A stretch of 49,906 nt of DNA from a virus, in the IMG/VR virus record IMGVR_UViG_3300045922_000600, positions 1 to 49,906 of that record. The stretch is one strand, 5' to 3'. Below the pieces are notes generated by a model. The model did not search any database. It was not told where the DNA came from and saw only the letters and a list, made by a program, of their open reading frames with translations. This document shows, piece after piece, positions 21,964 through 31,900 of this stretch; the stretch's first letter is position 1; each line of letters starts with the position of its first letter. Both the position numbers and the translations under genes were made by a program.

Positions 21964-22419
21964 TTACACCACCGCGACGTCGATGGCCGCGAAGCCGTTC
22001 GCCGGGAGCTGCACGGTGTAGTCGGTGCCGACGGTCGCCGTGTCCGCGTTGAACGCGATCACCGCCACGACCGGGCTTGAGGCATCGTCCGTGATCTCGC
22101 GAATGAGCGCCAGAAAGCGGAGGGTGTTGTTCGTCGCGCCGCCCAGGTTCGTCCACGTTGGGTCGTCCGCATCGTACACCACCTCGTCATCCGCGCCGAC
22201 GTAGGTGACAGTGAGCCCGGACGGCGTGAGACGGCCCGCGCCAGCGAACCCGCCCGTGTAGCCGGTGGCGTCACACTCGGTGCTCGCCAGCGAGGACGCG
22301 AACTGGTGGTCGGGGTTGGGGGTGTAGGTGCTTTTGAGCAGCATCCACTTGTACGTGCCGCTCGACAGATCCGCCGAGATCGCGGCGGCGAGACGGTGAC
22401 CGCTGAGTGCTCCGGGCAT
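21964..22419 (-). CDS. Phage structural protein, YTxxxDHxFxxD-type (151 aa)
   Basis: The N-terminal half (YKWMLLKSTYTPNPDHQFASSL, then a GYTGGFAGAGRL turn) follows the pattern of a common phage protein family in which a hydrophobic strand and Y-T-P-N-x-D precede an E-x-x-x-x-GYT-GG motif. The C-terminus is a beta strand ladder (PVVAVIAFNADTATVG). No signal peptide. These proteins are generally virion-associated, often tail or head-fibre components, but exact roles are uncertain. It directly follows the DUF1353 gene in the late operon. Confidence 0.6.
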   Translation of the reverse strand: MPGALSGHRLAAAISADLSSGTYKWMLLKSTYTPNPDHQFASSLASTECDATGYTGGFAGAGRLTPSGLTVTYVGADDEVVYDADDPTWTNLGGATNNTLRFLALIREITDDASSPVVAVIAFNADTATVGTDYTVQLPANGFAAIDVAVV

Positions 22420-22440
22420 TGGACTACCTCCTTGGGTTGG

Positions 22441-22959
22441 TTACGGCGTGGGAAGAACGCGACGCAGCACCTGCCACGCCGAGGAAAAGAACCGACGCAT
22501 CGCGTGCATGCGGTCCCACCACGTCTTGGCGGTGACGGCGTGCCAGAACAGGTCCGCTTGCTCTTGCGTGCAGCCGTCGGCCAGCATGGATTCGTAGAAC
22601 AACTGATGGGCCGGCTCCGGCGGCATCTGCGTCAGCGCCACGTCGTGCAGCGCCGACGATCGCACATACGGCCCGGCCATTGGCGGTCCTACCGGCGTCC
22701 ACAGGACGCGCGGAATGTCCGCGCCGTTGATGACCGCCCCGGCCGGGACGATGTGATTCACGCCGCGCTTGTCCGTGAACCGCATATCGAAGAGCATCCG
22801 CATTGCGCGGTCCATCATCTGGACGTACATCGGATCGTGCCATTCGCCGTGAGCCGTTGGGCCGGTTGGTCCCAGCTCGTTGCCGGCGAAATCTTTCACG
22901 GCAAATGCGCCCATCGCGGTAGCGATGCGGCGCATCTCCAGATGGCGCTGCGAGGTCAC
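22441..22959 (-). CDS. DUF1353-family phage protein (172 aa)
   Basis: The GTG start overlaps the endolysin stop (GTGA at 22956-22959). The hallmark order of DUF1353 is present: a strand with HIVPAGAVINGADIPRVLW, then GPYVRSSALHDVAL, then helices ending DLFWHAVTAKTWW. DUF1353 proteins occur in phage late regions, often near lysis or tail genes. Their conserved Asp, Pro-Arg and His-Asp residues suggest an enzyme, but the reaction is unknown. A C-terminal basic amphipathic tail is present. Confidence 0.75.
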   Translation of the reverse strand: MTSQRHLEMRRIATAMGAFAVKDFAGNELGPTGPTAHGEWHDPMYVQMMDRAMRMLFDMRFTDKRGVNHIVPAGAVINGADIPRVLWTPVGPPMAGPYVRSSALHDVALTQMPPEPAHQLFYESMLADGCTQEQADLFWHAVTAKTWWDRMHAMRRFFSSAWQVLRRVLPTP

Positions 22960-23495
22960 GACGCCGCCCTCGGCACGACGTAGCCGAGCACGAGCTGCGC
23001 CGCAATCGGCTTCGCGACAACTGCGACCCCTTCCCGGCTGTGGCCGCTCCACGAAGTGTTTCCCTCGACGGTGCGCGGTCCGCGCGCGTGCGTGCGGATC
23101 ACGACCCCGATGTGGTCTCCAATGCCGTCCGGGCGCATGTCGTAGACGACCATATCGCCGGGCAGCGGCGTCTCGGTGCGCGGTTTCCAGAGGTGCTCTG
23201 CTTGTGCCCATCGCTGCCACGCGCGCACCGCGCCGACTTCGCGCGGCGGGGTGGCGACCCCAACGTCGCGACACCAGCGACCCAGAATGAGCGCACACCA
23301 GGCAGAGCCAAGCGGCGATCCGAACTGCCGCGCGATCTCGTCGAGGTACGGCGAACGATTCGCCGCGCTCGCACTTTCTTCGATGCCAACGTCAGCCAGC
23401 GCGCGGCGCACCAACGCGGCGCGCAGCGCGTGGTCGGGCAGCGCCAGCGCGTCAAGCCAGCGCGCGGCGGCAGGGATGAGCGGCTGCTGCATCAC
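22956..23495 (-). CDS. Endolysin, CHAP/NlpC-like cysteine peptidase (179 aa)
   Basis: A single-domain cysteine peptidase of the phage TIGR02594/CHAP-like type. The nucleophile is Cys67 in GSAWCALILG, His128 sits in GDHIGVV, and a polar residue follows in EGNTS (about residue 146). These match the Cys-His-Asn/Asp order. The LPGDMVVYD segment before the His is also typical. There is no signal peptide, so release should depend on the adjacent holin. It is expected to cleave peptidoglycan cross-links at lysis. Confidence 0.8.
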   Translation of the reverse strand: MMQQPLIPAAARWLDALALPDHALRAALVRRALADVGIEESASAANRSPYLDEIARQFGSPLGSAWCALILGRWCRDVGVATPPREVGAVRAWQRWAQAEHLWKPRTETPLPGDMVVYDMRPDGIGDHIGVVIRTHARGPRTVEGNTSWSGHSREGVAVVAKPIAAQLVLGYVVPRAAS

Positions 23496-23827
23496 GAGAC
23501 GGTCTCCGGCGCGGCGGCGGGCGAGTCACCGTCCTTCGCGGCCTTCGCGGTGTTGCCGGCCTTCATGGCCATCGCAATCGCCGCGCTCACCACCGCGTCG
23601 ATCGTGTCGGGCGTCCACGCCACGAGGTCCGTCGGCAACGCCACGGCCAGCCGCGACGCCATCAGCGTGATGATTGCCGACACGGCAAGCACGACGCCCC
23701 GCTTGATGTCGGCGGGAAGCCGATCCGCCCAATGGCGGTAGGCGAGCAGCCAGTCGCTGGCGTAGTACGTGATGACCGCCACGACCAGCGGCGTGACAAC
23801 GGCAACGACGTCATGGACAATCGGCAT
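23492..23827 (-). CDS. Putative holin (111 aa)
   Basis: The ATG at 23825-23827 follows the upstream stop by one base. Two hydrophobic segments are visible: residues ~5-22 (DVVAVVTPLVVAVITYYA) and ~45-65 (RGVVLAVSAIITLMASRLAVAL), with a possible weaker third near 80-95. Size, topology and position immediately upstream of the endolysin support a holin. No family-specific motif is recognised, and the acidic Ala-rich tail is unremarkable. Confidence 0.7.
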   Translation of the reverse strand: MPIVHDVVAVVTPLVVAVITYYASDWLLAYRHWADRLPADIKRGVVLAVSAIITLMASRLAVALPTDLVAWTPDTIDAVVSAAIAMAMKAGNTAKAAKDGDSPAAAPETVS

Positions 23828-23828
23828 T

Positions 23829-24131
23829 TCACTCTCCTCCGTTGTTGGGTAGCCGCGATGAGCGGGCCGGTTCGTAGCCGCGCAACACGATGTCGCGCAG
23901 CTCTCGCGACTCGAAGCGAAGGGCACGGATCTCGTCGCGCATCTCCTTCCGCATCTCCACCAAGTCCTTGTCGATGCTATCCACACGTTGTAGGTACCGC
24001 CCGAGCACCACAACGCCCACCATCAAGGAGATGGCGAGCGAGATGCTGATGACCGACGTGTTCGACAACGGAGGCTGTATCATCCGAGTCACCTTCGGTC
24101 TGGTGAAGTCACCGTCGTTGTTTGTGGTCAT
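23829..24131 (-). CDS. Lysis-cassette membrane protein with coiled coil (100 aa)
   Basis: One transmembrane helix at residues ~25-46 (SVISISLAISLMVGVVVLG) is followed by a charged coiled coil (residues ~50-82, Glu/Arg/Leu rich) and a short tail. An N-terminal membrane helix plus a periplasmic coiled coil is the layout of inner-membrane spanins (Rz), but it also fits accessory holins. No outer-membrane lipoprotein partner is recognised nearby. It is the first gene of the lysis block. Confidence 0.55.
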   Translation of the reverse strand: MTTNNDGDFTRPKVTRMIQPPLSNTSVISISLAISLMVGVVVLGRYLQRVDSIDKDLVEMRKEMRDEIRALRFESRELRDIVLRGYEPARSSRLPNNGGE

Positions 24132-24221
24132 GGCGCAATATACCAGCAAGCACGATTGTTAGTCGGGTAACGGCAACCCATACGGAGTGCCGGACTCTTT
24201 GAGCACATACACATCAGCCGA

Positions 24222-24235
24222 ATGAGCGCGCTCAT
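24222..24235. other. Perfect 14-bp palindrome between tail and lysis genes
   Basis: ATGAGCG-CGCTCAT is a perfect dyad just past the stop of the 24235-26526 gene, in the only sizeable gap (24132-24234) of the late region. It may be a protein-binding site or part of a regulatory element for the lysis genes. A TATATT box lies nearer the downstream start, but I see no convincing -35. Confidence 0.35.
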
Positions 24236-26526
24236 CACAGGATGGAGCCAAGGTACAACTCGGACAGCAACGTCACACAGTCGTTGAAGCTATTCCAGAA
24301 GTAGTTCGTTGTCAGAGGATGAACGCCTGCTCCGGTGTATTTGTCGAGAAACGGTGCCGCCCGTGTCGAGGTCAACACGAGCGCGCCGTTGACGTAGAGG
24401 CGTCGGGTCTCCGTCGTGAACGGGATCAGCGTCCGCTGTTCGACGAACTCGATCGTGCGGGGTGCAAACAACTCGACCAAGTCGAACAGTGGAGAAGCAA
24501 CCACATCCCAGTCGTTTGCATCCACGAATGTCGTGAAAAGCTGGAAGCCGATCCGATCGTTCGCCTCCAATGTCCACCAGTAGCCCGGAATCTGCGCGAG
24601 CGTGTTGGTGGGCTGACTTGCGAAGCTGTTCCGTGTGATCGGACGAGTACGCAGCACGACGGTGCGCTGGCTGTACGTGAGCGTATTGTCTGGCAGAGGA
24701 ATCGTGGCACCCGCCGCCGTGAGCACGCAGTATGCGCCACGGTTGATACCGTTGCAGCCGTACTGGAACATGCTGCTGAACCCGTTGTACTGGGCGCGCA
24801 GCGCGGCGGAGCTTGCGTAGGCCCACTCCTCGCGCCAGAACGGCGTGCCGTAGTCTTCCAGCTCAGGCAGTTCCTCGACCGCGCACGCTGGCTCGTCGTC
24901 GCCATCAGGACACGGGCGGCCTGGGAACACGCGATTGTACATGAGCATGTTGAGGTTGCCGATCTCCACGCCGCTGGCATTGTCTCCGCCCTCAATGAAC
25001 GGAGATACGATCACGGGCGCAGCGACGTCGGGCGGCACGAACCGCCCGGCGCGCGTTCCGGCCGTACTCAGGCGCAGCCACGGCCCGTAGCGCGTGGCGT
25101 CGTCCTCATGAGTCCACACAGGCTGCCACGTCGCTCCCTGATTGAGCGTGTACAAGAGCACAAGGCGGGCGGCGCTCACGGGCGCAACGATGTGCGCTTG
25201 GAGCGCCAGCGAGCAGCACGCCGAGAGGTCAACGCGCGTGCGCAGGCGCGGCGACAACTCCGTCAGTGCGGCAGGAGCAGCGGCAATGGTGATGAGCGCG
25301 CCTTCGTTCGCGTGGAACGCAACGATCGTCGGCAACACGGGGTTGCGTGTGTCTTGGTCATCGTCCGGCGATGGCCCGTCAATCTCGGGGTCCGGCGCGT
25401 AGTCATCCGGGTCCGGCGGCGGGCCGCCAGGCGGGAACGGTGGCGCCGTCGAGCCGGCTTCGCGCTGCGGTCGCGTGGCCGTGAAGACATTGCATGGCTC
25501 GTTGAAGTACCATCCAACGAGCGGGATCACTGCGGAGCGCGCGAGCGGCCAGTACAGCACCGTGTCCGTGCTTGCCGGCAGCGCGCCCAGTTGGAGGTCC
25601 GTGACCACGCCGTTCTCGATTGCCGCCCAGTCCCACCGCACGAACACGCGCGGCCGCGCCGTGGCAACGGTGCGCGTCGCCGATACGATGACCGGCACCA
25701 ACTCTCCCGCTTCCGCCGCACGGCCAAGCGCCGTGGCGACAATCGCAACGGCCATCGCGTCCTGCGGGCCAAACGCGATGCTCCCCGCGCGCGCATCAGC
25801 GATACTAACCGCGCGCACGGCACTCGCGGAGACCGGTGCCGCCTGCTCGCGGTACGACACCATCTGCCACCCCGACGTCGAGAGCGTGCCCGACGTCTGC
25901 CGGATAGTGATGCTCGTCGCGTCGTCTCCCGCCGAGCGCAGCCGCTCCGTGAACGCCAGTGAGGCGGTAGATACGAAGGAATTGCGCCGATACTCGGCGG
26001 TGACGCCCGTGCCGCCGTCAATGCCGGTGTATCCGCTCGTCTGGTTGGCCCATGTGTTGCTGATCTGCGAGCCGTGCAGCACCAGCGTGACCCCAGCGTC
26101 CGTCGTCGCAGGGAGCGAGCGGCTGAGATCACCCGGAGCGCTTGGCGCGGCCGCCGTGCCGCCTGCCGACGTATCGAACACAAACTCCATGCCTGCCGCC
26201 GGTCGATACACGACCATGGAACTGAGCATTGTCCCGAACGCAGTCACGCTGATCGTAACGGTCGGATTCGCGCTCCATGTGCCGTTGAAGACACAGTGAA
26301 ATACGCGGAAGCGCACGCTATTCTGGTTGCGCTGCGTCTCCGCCGTCCACGTTTGCCCGCCCGTGTTGCCGATGGTGAGGTCGCGGATCGTGTCCCGATA
26401 CAGCACGGCGATGACGACCAGATCGCCCGCGACCATCGACGCGGGCGGCACAAGCGTTTGCGTGTGGGAGGACTGGGCGCCGTTCTCCGTCGTGGGAACG
26501 TCGTAACGCCCAAAGAACGTGGCCAC
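24235..26526 (-). CDS. Tail receptor-binding protein with two lectin-like domains and short repeat (763 aa)
   Basis: A GTG start shares its G with the upstream TAG. Residues ~1-230 form a beta domain similar in order to the adhesin N-terminus (GDLVVIAVLYRD, GGQTWTAETQ). Residues ~229-297 contain about 2.5 copies of the same 23-residue repeat. A proline/aspartate-rich linker follows (PPFPPGGPPPDPDDYAPD). The C-terminal ~400 residues look like a concanavalin-like binding domain with several Cys and Trp. Position after the tail hub genes suggests a distal tail or fibre component that touches the host. Confidence 0.65.
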   Translation of the reverse strand: MATFFGRYDVPTTENGAQSSHTQTLVPPASMVAGDLVVIAVLYRDTIRDLTIGNTGGQTWTAETQRNQNSVRFRVFHCVFNGTWSANPTVTISVTAFGTMLSSMVVYRPAAGMEFVFDTSAGGTAAAPSAPGDLSRSLPATTDAGVTLVLHGSQISNTWANQTSGYTGIDGGTGVTAEYRRNSFVSTASLAFTERLRSAGDDATSITIRQTSGTLSTSGWQMVSYREQAAPVSASAVRAVSIADARAGSIAFGPQDAMAVAIVATALGRAAEAGELVPVIVSATRTVATARPRVFVRWDWAAIENGVVTDLQLGALPASTDTVLYWPLARSAVIPLVGWYFNEPCNVFTATRPQREAGSTAPPFPPGGPPPDPDDYAPDPEIDGPSPDDDQDTRNPVLPTIVAFHANEGALITIAAAPAALTELSPRLRTRVDLSACCSLALQAHIVAPVSAARLVLLYTLNQGATWQPVWTHEDDATRYGPWLRLSTAGTRAGRFVPPDVAAPVIVSPFIEGGDNASGVEIGNLNMLMYNRVFPGRPCPDGDDEPACAVEELPELEDYGTPFWREEWAYASSAALRAQYNGFSSMFQYGCNGINRGAYCVLTAAGATIPLPDNTLTYSQRTVVLRTRPITRNSFASQPTNTLAQIPGYWWTLEANDRIGFQLFTTFVDANDWDVVASPLFDLVELFAPRTIEFVEQRTLIPFTTETRRLYVNGALVLTSTRAAPFLDKYTGAGVHPLTTNYFWNSFNDCVTLLSELYLGSIL
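25640..25842 (-). repeat. Short run of the 23-residue repeat in the second tail protein
   Basis: Two complete units (APVSASAVRAVSIADARAGSIAF, read as 20+3 residues, and GPQDAMAVAIVATALGRAA plus four more) and a partial third match the unit length and hydrophobic pattern of the adhesin array. They join the N-terminal beta domain to the rest of the protein, the same junction at which the adhesin array begins. Confidence 0.65.
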
Positions 26527-27392
26527 TACAGCACCTCCTCGAGCGCCACGGCGACGGCATTCTGCCGCAGCGACGCGCGCACCACCGGCGGCAACTGCGC
26601 GAGCTGCGCGAGGAAGCTGTGCCGTTGCCGGCCCAGGACGTCCGTCGCGTCGGCCGACCAGTAACATTGCCCGGCCACGCCGACGCGCCGCAGGAGGTCG
26701 TGCAGCACGGGCGCGGCTTCGTCCTCCGCGAGATCACCGAAATCGACCTGCACGGTCCGTCGCGTCGGGCGCGCGTCGACCAATCGCGCGCCGGAGAGCG
26801 TCTCCTGTCGCACGCTCGCACTCTCGAGGCCGAACTGCGCGCCGTACCGGAAATTGATCGACGGCTGGTAGAGCGGGCTGATCCAGAGGCGCGGCAGGTC
26901 GACGACGCCAGCCGGATTGGTCGTGTCCGTGATCTCGATCCGCCAGTACCGCGCCGTGACCGAGGGGTCCAGGAGCGTCAGCACGTCCCACCGCAGCAGG
27001 GTGAGATCCGCGTTCGTGAGCCGCCGCGTGGCCGCGTTCGGGTGCCCGGCCGGCAACACGCCCTCCGCCCACTGCACGGGCCACGCATCCAGCCACCCGG
27101 TCTCAAGCAACGGCGCGCTGAAGTCCGCCGACGCCGAGGCCGTGATGCGCCACGTGGCGACCGCGCTGAGCCGCGCCTGTGGCAGCGCGACCAGCTGCAC
27201 CAGCCGCGCCGCGCCGAGGTCGACGTCAAACCGCGTGCTGGCGGCGAGGGCGTCCGCTGACCGCGCGAGCCGCGCGAGCCGGGCGTCGACCAGGTGCGTC
27301 AGCGGGAGCGCGACGCGCCAGTCGCCGCCGGAGAGCGTGGCCGTGTCCGCCCAGTTGGGCCAACCGAAGGCGGCGCGTGCAGCAAGCGGCAT
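26526..27392 (-). CDS. Phage tail protein, distal-tail type (288 aa)
   Basis: A beta-rich protein with a central galactose-binding-like pattern (SVTARYWRIEITDTTN, residues ~155-170) and a segment of alternating hydrophobic residues typical of tail-tip proteins. Its start lies two bases after the hub stop. In many siphophages the gene after the hub encodes a minor tail protein forming the tip. No precise family is named. The absence of signal peptide and the tight coupling support a virion role. Confidence 0.65.
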   Translation of the reverse strand: MPLAARAAFGWPNWADTATLSGGDWRVALPLTHLVDARLARLARSADALAASTRFDVDLGAARLVQLVALPQARLSAVATWRITASASADFSAPLLETGWLDAWPVQWAEGVLPAGHPNAATRRLTNADLTLLRWDVLTLLDPSVTARYWRIEITDTTNPAGVVDLPRLWISPLYQPSINFRYGAQFGLESASVRQETLSGARLVDARPTRRTVQVDFGDLAEDEAAPVLHDLLRRVGVAGQCYWSADATDVLGRQRHSFLAQLAQLPPVVRASLRQNAVAVALEEVL

Positions 27393-27394
27393 CG

Positions 27395-28936
27395 TTACCC
27401 CCAGAGCGTGAGATCGGCGACCTGCGTCACCGGGTCGAGCTGATAGCCGAGCACGCGAAAGCGCTGACCGGTGTCGAGTCCGTAGCGGGGATAGCGGAGT
27501 GCCACGACGACGCCGAGGTCGAGCGCCGCCAGCACCGTCTGGTCGAGGACCACGCGCGCCTCGTAGCGATCGCGGGGGACCCCATAGAGCGTGAGCAGGC
27601 GCGCGGCCTCCGCCTGCGCATCGGCGAGGCACGCGAGCGCCGTCTCCACCGTGCGCTGCGGCGCCAGCGGGTGCATCGTGCGCACACTGTCGTCGTCGGC
27701 AATCGCGTCCTGGTACGGTTGCGCCACGCGCGCGCGGCGTGCGGCCCCGACCACGCCCGCGAGCCCGCTGGTCTGGACGGTGTGGTTCCGCACCGCGCGC
27801 ACGGTGATCCGCGAGGCCGGGATGCCGCCCCCCGCTTCCGCGAGCGGGAGCCGGGCGAGCCGCACGAGATCCCCGGCCTCAAACGTGAGCACGGGCTCCT
27901 CAGTCGGGGCCTCGAGCCGCCGCAGCCGAAAGCGGCCGTCCACGTCCGTCCCCCACCACGCGCCGACGGATTGCGCGAGCCGGTCCAGCACGTCCTGCAC
28001 GGGCGTGACCTCAGTCAGGTAGACGCCGCACTGCGCAGGCTGCGCGGCGTCGAGGGCCGTGAAGTCGGACTCGACGAGTTGATCGGGCGTGAGCCCGACC
28101 GGCCCGAGCAGCAGCCGCCGCACGAGCTGCGCCGCCGTGCGATCGAACGGCGTGGTCCCTTCGACGACGTCGCACGTCACCTGCCCCACCGGCGCCGAGC
28201 CGAGCCGCAGGTAGCCAGCCGTCGGACAGACGCGATATGTGCCGGGCAGGGGCGGGGTGGCGAACAGGTCCGACACATCCGCGTAGGCGAGCCCCAGTCG
28301 CAGCGCCGCCCCAGCGTCCATACAGGCGACGACGTCCCGCACCGGGCCGTCGTTGACTTGGTAGATCAGCCGGCTCGTGTTCACGAGCACCGGCTCGATG
28401 TTGCGGACCCATCCGCGCGTGATCGGCTTCGGCTTGCCGCGCAGGTCGCTCTCTCCGCCCTCGAGCCCCTCGGGGAGGACATTGGTGCCCGCGAACAGCG
28501 TCCGCTGCACCGGTTGTTCGGCGAACGCCTGCCGGTCGCGGAGGCGGATGGTGACGGTGTCGAGTCCCGTGTCCGCCCCCGCCATCGTGCCGCGGAAGAG
28601 CACCGGCCAGCCCGCCGGGAACGCCGCCGCGGGCTCGGTCGACGCGCGCACGACCAGCTCGCGGCCATCGACGCCGAAGCCGCGAAACGCGTCGAGCGCC
28701 CCGTCGGCGTTGGCCAGTACCAGATCGCCGAACCCGACGCGTGAGGCGCCGCCGAGCGTCCCGAGGTCGAACAGGTCGCGGCGGAGCAGGGCGGGCTGAA
28801 GCACCCGCCCATCGATCAGCGTGTGCGGGGGCGTGTCCGTCGCCCCGGTCGTGAACGCGCGCCCGGTGACGAAGCGCAGGACGCGCGTGCCGGCCTCCGC
28901 CGGATCGTAGACCGTGATTTCGGCGACGTACTCCAC
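27395..28936 (-). CDS. Tail hub / central tip protein (513 aa)
   Basis: Immediately follows the tape-measure gene, the standard position for the distal tail and hub proteins. The N-terminus (VAEITVYDPAEAGTRVLRF, then HTLIDGRVLQPALLRRDLF) is the pattern of phage hub-type proteins that begin with a small beta barrel. Residues ~265-330 contain a conserved-looking VQDVLDRLAQSVGAWWGTD segment seen in hub proteins that build a ring. The C-terminus ends in a strand pair, DPVTQVADLTL. It likely caps the tube and anchors the receptor-binding proteins. Confidence 0.7.
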   Translation of the reverse strand: MEYVAEITVYDPAEAGTRVLRFVTGRAFTTGATDTPPHTLIDGRVLQPALLRRDLFDLGTLGGASRVGFGDLVLANADGALDAFRGFGVDGRELVVRASTEPAAAFPAGWPVLFRGTMAGADTGLDTVTIRLRDRQAFAEQPVQRTLFAGTNVLPEGLEGGESDLRGKPKPITRGWVRNIEPVLVNTSRLIYQVNDGPVRDVVACMDAGAALRLGLAYADVSDLFATPPLPGTYRVCPTAGYLRLGSAPVGQVTCDVVEGTTPFDRTAAQLVRRLLLGPVGLTPDQLVESDFTALDAAQPAQCGVYLTEVTPVQDVLDRLAQSVGAWWGTDVDGRFRLRRLEAPTEEPVLTFEAGDLVRLARLPLAEAGGGIPASRITVRAVRNHTVQTSGLAGVVGAARRARVAQPYQDAIADDDSVRTMHPLAPQRTVETALACLADAQAEAARLLTLYGVPRDRYEARVVLDQTVLAALDLGVVVALRYPRYGLDTGQRFRVLGYQLDPVTQVADLTLWG

Positions 28937-28939
28937 GGC

Positions 28940-31900
28940 CTACCGCCGTGGCCCGCTGGCCGCCAGCCGCTGCGCCTGCGCGATTTCGCGTAGCGCCGTA
29001 TTCGTCTCGCGCCCGATCGCGGCGGCCTGCTCGGCCTGCGCCACCTGCAGCCGACGCACGCGGTCCAGGTCGTCGCGCGTCGACGCAAACCCGCTCCGCA
29101 GCTCCGTGACCGCCGCGCGCAGCTCCGTGAGTTGGTCCTGCGCGACCTGCTCCAGTGCGGTGTCCCGCAGCCCCTGCTCGGCTTCGTAGTCGGCCAGGAG
29201 GTCGAGGAACCGGCCGTAGTTCTCGTGGCTCTCGATCCGGAGCCGCGTCTGCTCGGTCAGCTGCGCCGTGATCAGGCGGATCTGCTCGGTCGCGGCCGCC
29301 TCAATGGCGTCGCGCGTCGCGGTGAGCTCCTCGATCGTCTCGGCGGCGCCGGCCCGCGCGGCCTCGGCGAAGTCCTGCAGCATCTGGATCGTCTCGCGCG
29401 CCGTTTCCTGTACCGTCTCGCGCTGCCGCTGCAGCACGTCGAGCTGGGCGGTCGCCGCGGCTTGGATCGCCTCCTTCTGCCCCTGCAGCGCGGCCACGGT
29501 CGACTCGGCCGCCCGCAGCTGCGCGTCCGCGATGGCGACGAGCCGGCGGCGGTCCTCCGCCTCCGTTCCGAACCGCAGCGCGAGGTCGCCGACAACCTGC
29601 TGCACGCGCTCGAAGTCGCTCACGAAGCCCGGGCCGCTCGCATTGAACCCGCGCGAAGCCTCGAGCAGGGCCCGGGCCGCCGCTGGCAGGTTCGCACCGG
29701 CCGCGGCATCACCGCCTTGCGCGGCCGCGACGAGCGCCTCGAACCGATCCCGGGTCTCCGCCAGCTGCGCCTCAGGCGAGAGGGGGGAGAACTGGCCCGT
29801 CGTCAGTCCGTCTGCGAACTCGCGGAGCGCGTCGGCCGTCCGCTCCACCGCGTTCAGCTGCTGCTGCGCGACCTGCACGGCCGTGCGCGCCAGTTGGGCG
29901 CTGTCGCGCGCCGCCTTGAGCTGCGCATCGATCGCGTCCACCTGCGCCTTCGTCGCCTCGCGAAGCGCCCGGATCTGCGCATCGAGAGCGCGCACCTGCT
30001 CAGCCGCCGCGGTGCGCGTCGCGTCGATCTGGTCGCGGAACGCCCGCTGCTCGAGGTCGCTGGCGCGCCGGATGACCGCGATCTGGTCGTCGATGGCCGC
30101 GATCTGCGCATCGGCCACTTCGCGGATCACGCCGGTCTGCTCCTCGATGGCGCGCTGCAACAGGAACTGCTCGCGCTCGGCGAACTGCACGAACTGGAGC
30201 AGGGCCAGGTTGCTCTCGCTCATCCCGTTCCGCACGGCGTCGGCGAGCTCCTGCCGCTGGCCGGCGTCGAACCCGAACACGGCGGCTTGTCCCGCGTTGC
30301 CCGTCGCGCCGAGCGCGCGGGTGAACAGCCCCTCGAAGTCGCGCTGGTCCTGCTCCGCCTGGCGGGCGGCCTGCGCGGCCTGCGCGGCCGCGTTGTAGAG
30401 CGCGATCGCCGCAAGCTCCGCCTCGCTCGCGCCCCGCTGCACGGCGTCCCAGAGCCGCGCGTTCGCCTCTTCGGCCGTCCGCAGCGCATCCGCCGTGCGC
30501 GGGTCGGTGAAGGCCAGCGTATCGAGGGTGAGCGTCTGCAGGCGCCGCCGGTCATCCTCGGCGCGCTGCGCCTCCGCTCGGGCGCGGACCGCCTCAGCCG
30601 CCTCCCGCTCGAGCGCGACCACCTCGCGGAGTGCGACCACGTAGGGCGAACTCTCGCCGAACGCGGCTTCGGCCGCGGCGATCTCGCGCAAGCCCGCCAG
30701 GCGCGCCCGCTCGGCCTCGGCGGCCGCGTCCAGGCCGGCCGCGACCAGCCGCCGGACCTCGAGGTCCTCGAGCCCCTGCTGTTCGCGCACCCGGTTCTGC
30801 TCCCGGAGCGCCTCCTCGTTGCGCTTCGTGATTTCGGCCAGCTTCTTGAGCTCGCCGACGAACGGAGCGAAGGCCGCCTCGGCGATCCGCGACGTCGCCG
30901 CGAGCGTCTCGAACTGCTTCACGAACGCAAGCAGATCGTCCGCCGTCGCGAAGTCGGGCAGCGCACGGACCGTCACCCCCGTGGCCTTCGCGGCGTCCCG
31001 GATCAGATCGTTGGCGTCCCGGATGTTCTGCTTGAGCGCCGCCTCAAGACTCGTGGTCGTGCCGATCGCGAAGTCTTCGAGGGCGCGGTTGAACTGCCGG
31101 GCCGCTTCCGCGATCTCCGCCGCGCGCTGCTTCGCGCGGGAGCCGAAGAGGTCCAGCGCGTCCGCGATCGCCACCGTGGCGCCGATGATGCCGAGGGCGC
31201 CGGCCGCCGCACTCGCCACGCCCGAGGCGCCCGCTTGCCCCGCGAACGCGCCGCCGATCCCGACGTTTCGCGTGACACCGTTCTCGTCAGTGGTGATCCC
31301 GGCCCGCTGCATCCGGCTCAGGTTCGTCAACAGCTGCGCGCTCTGGCCGACCGCGGCCCCGATCGCGCGGCCCACGTCGCCGAACGCGACCGCGAGCCCT
31401 TGCGCGGCGGACAGCGCTTGCGCCAACCCCTCGGCCAACTCCCCGACGTCGCCGGTGTCCTCGACGATCACGAACGGATTCGCCCGCGCCTCCGCCGAGA
31501 GTCCCAGCATGGCGCGCAGCAACTGTTCCATTCGGGTCGCATCGCGGATCGCGGCGGCGTAGCGGTCGGCCTCCTCCTTGGTCAGTGCACGGCCCAGCTG
31601 CCGCTCCTCGTCCCGTAGGCCGTTCAGGATGCGCTGCGAGACAATGAGCCGATCGTAGGCTTGCTGCGAGGCGCCAAGCGCCGCCACCTGCGCGCGCAGC
31701 TCGTCGGCCGACCGCTCAAGCCCCTCGACGCGACCGGTGAACGCGGCCAGTGCTTTCCGCCGCTCGAGCTGCGCCGTGATCGCGGCCACGGCGGTGAGCG
31801 TCTGCTTCTCCACCTCAATCCCGCGCAGCGCGATCGCGAGGTTCTCACCGGATAGCCGGCGCCTCGCGTCCACCTCGGCGTTGATCGCCCGCTGTGTGAT

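Noticed and set aside
29132-31618. Plus-strand 828-codon frame opposite the tape measure gene
   Set aside because: Shadow of the coiled-coil coding frame; composition is Leu/Arg repeats expected from antisense reading.
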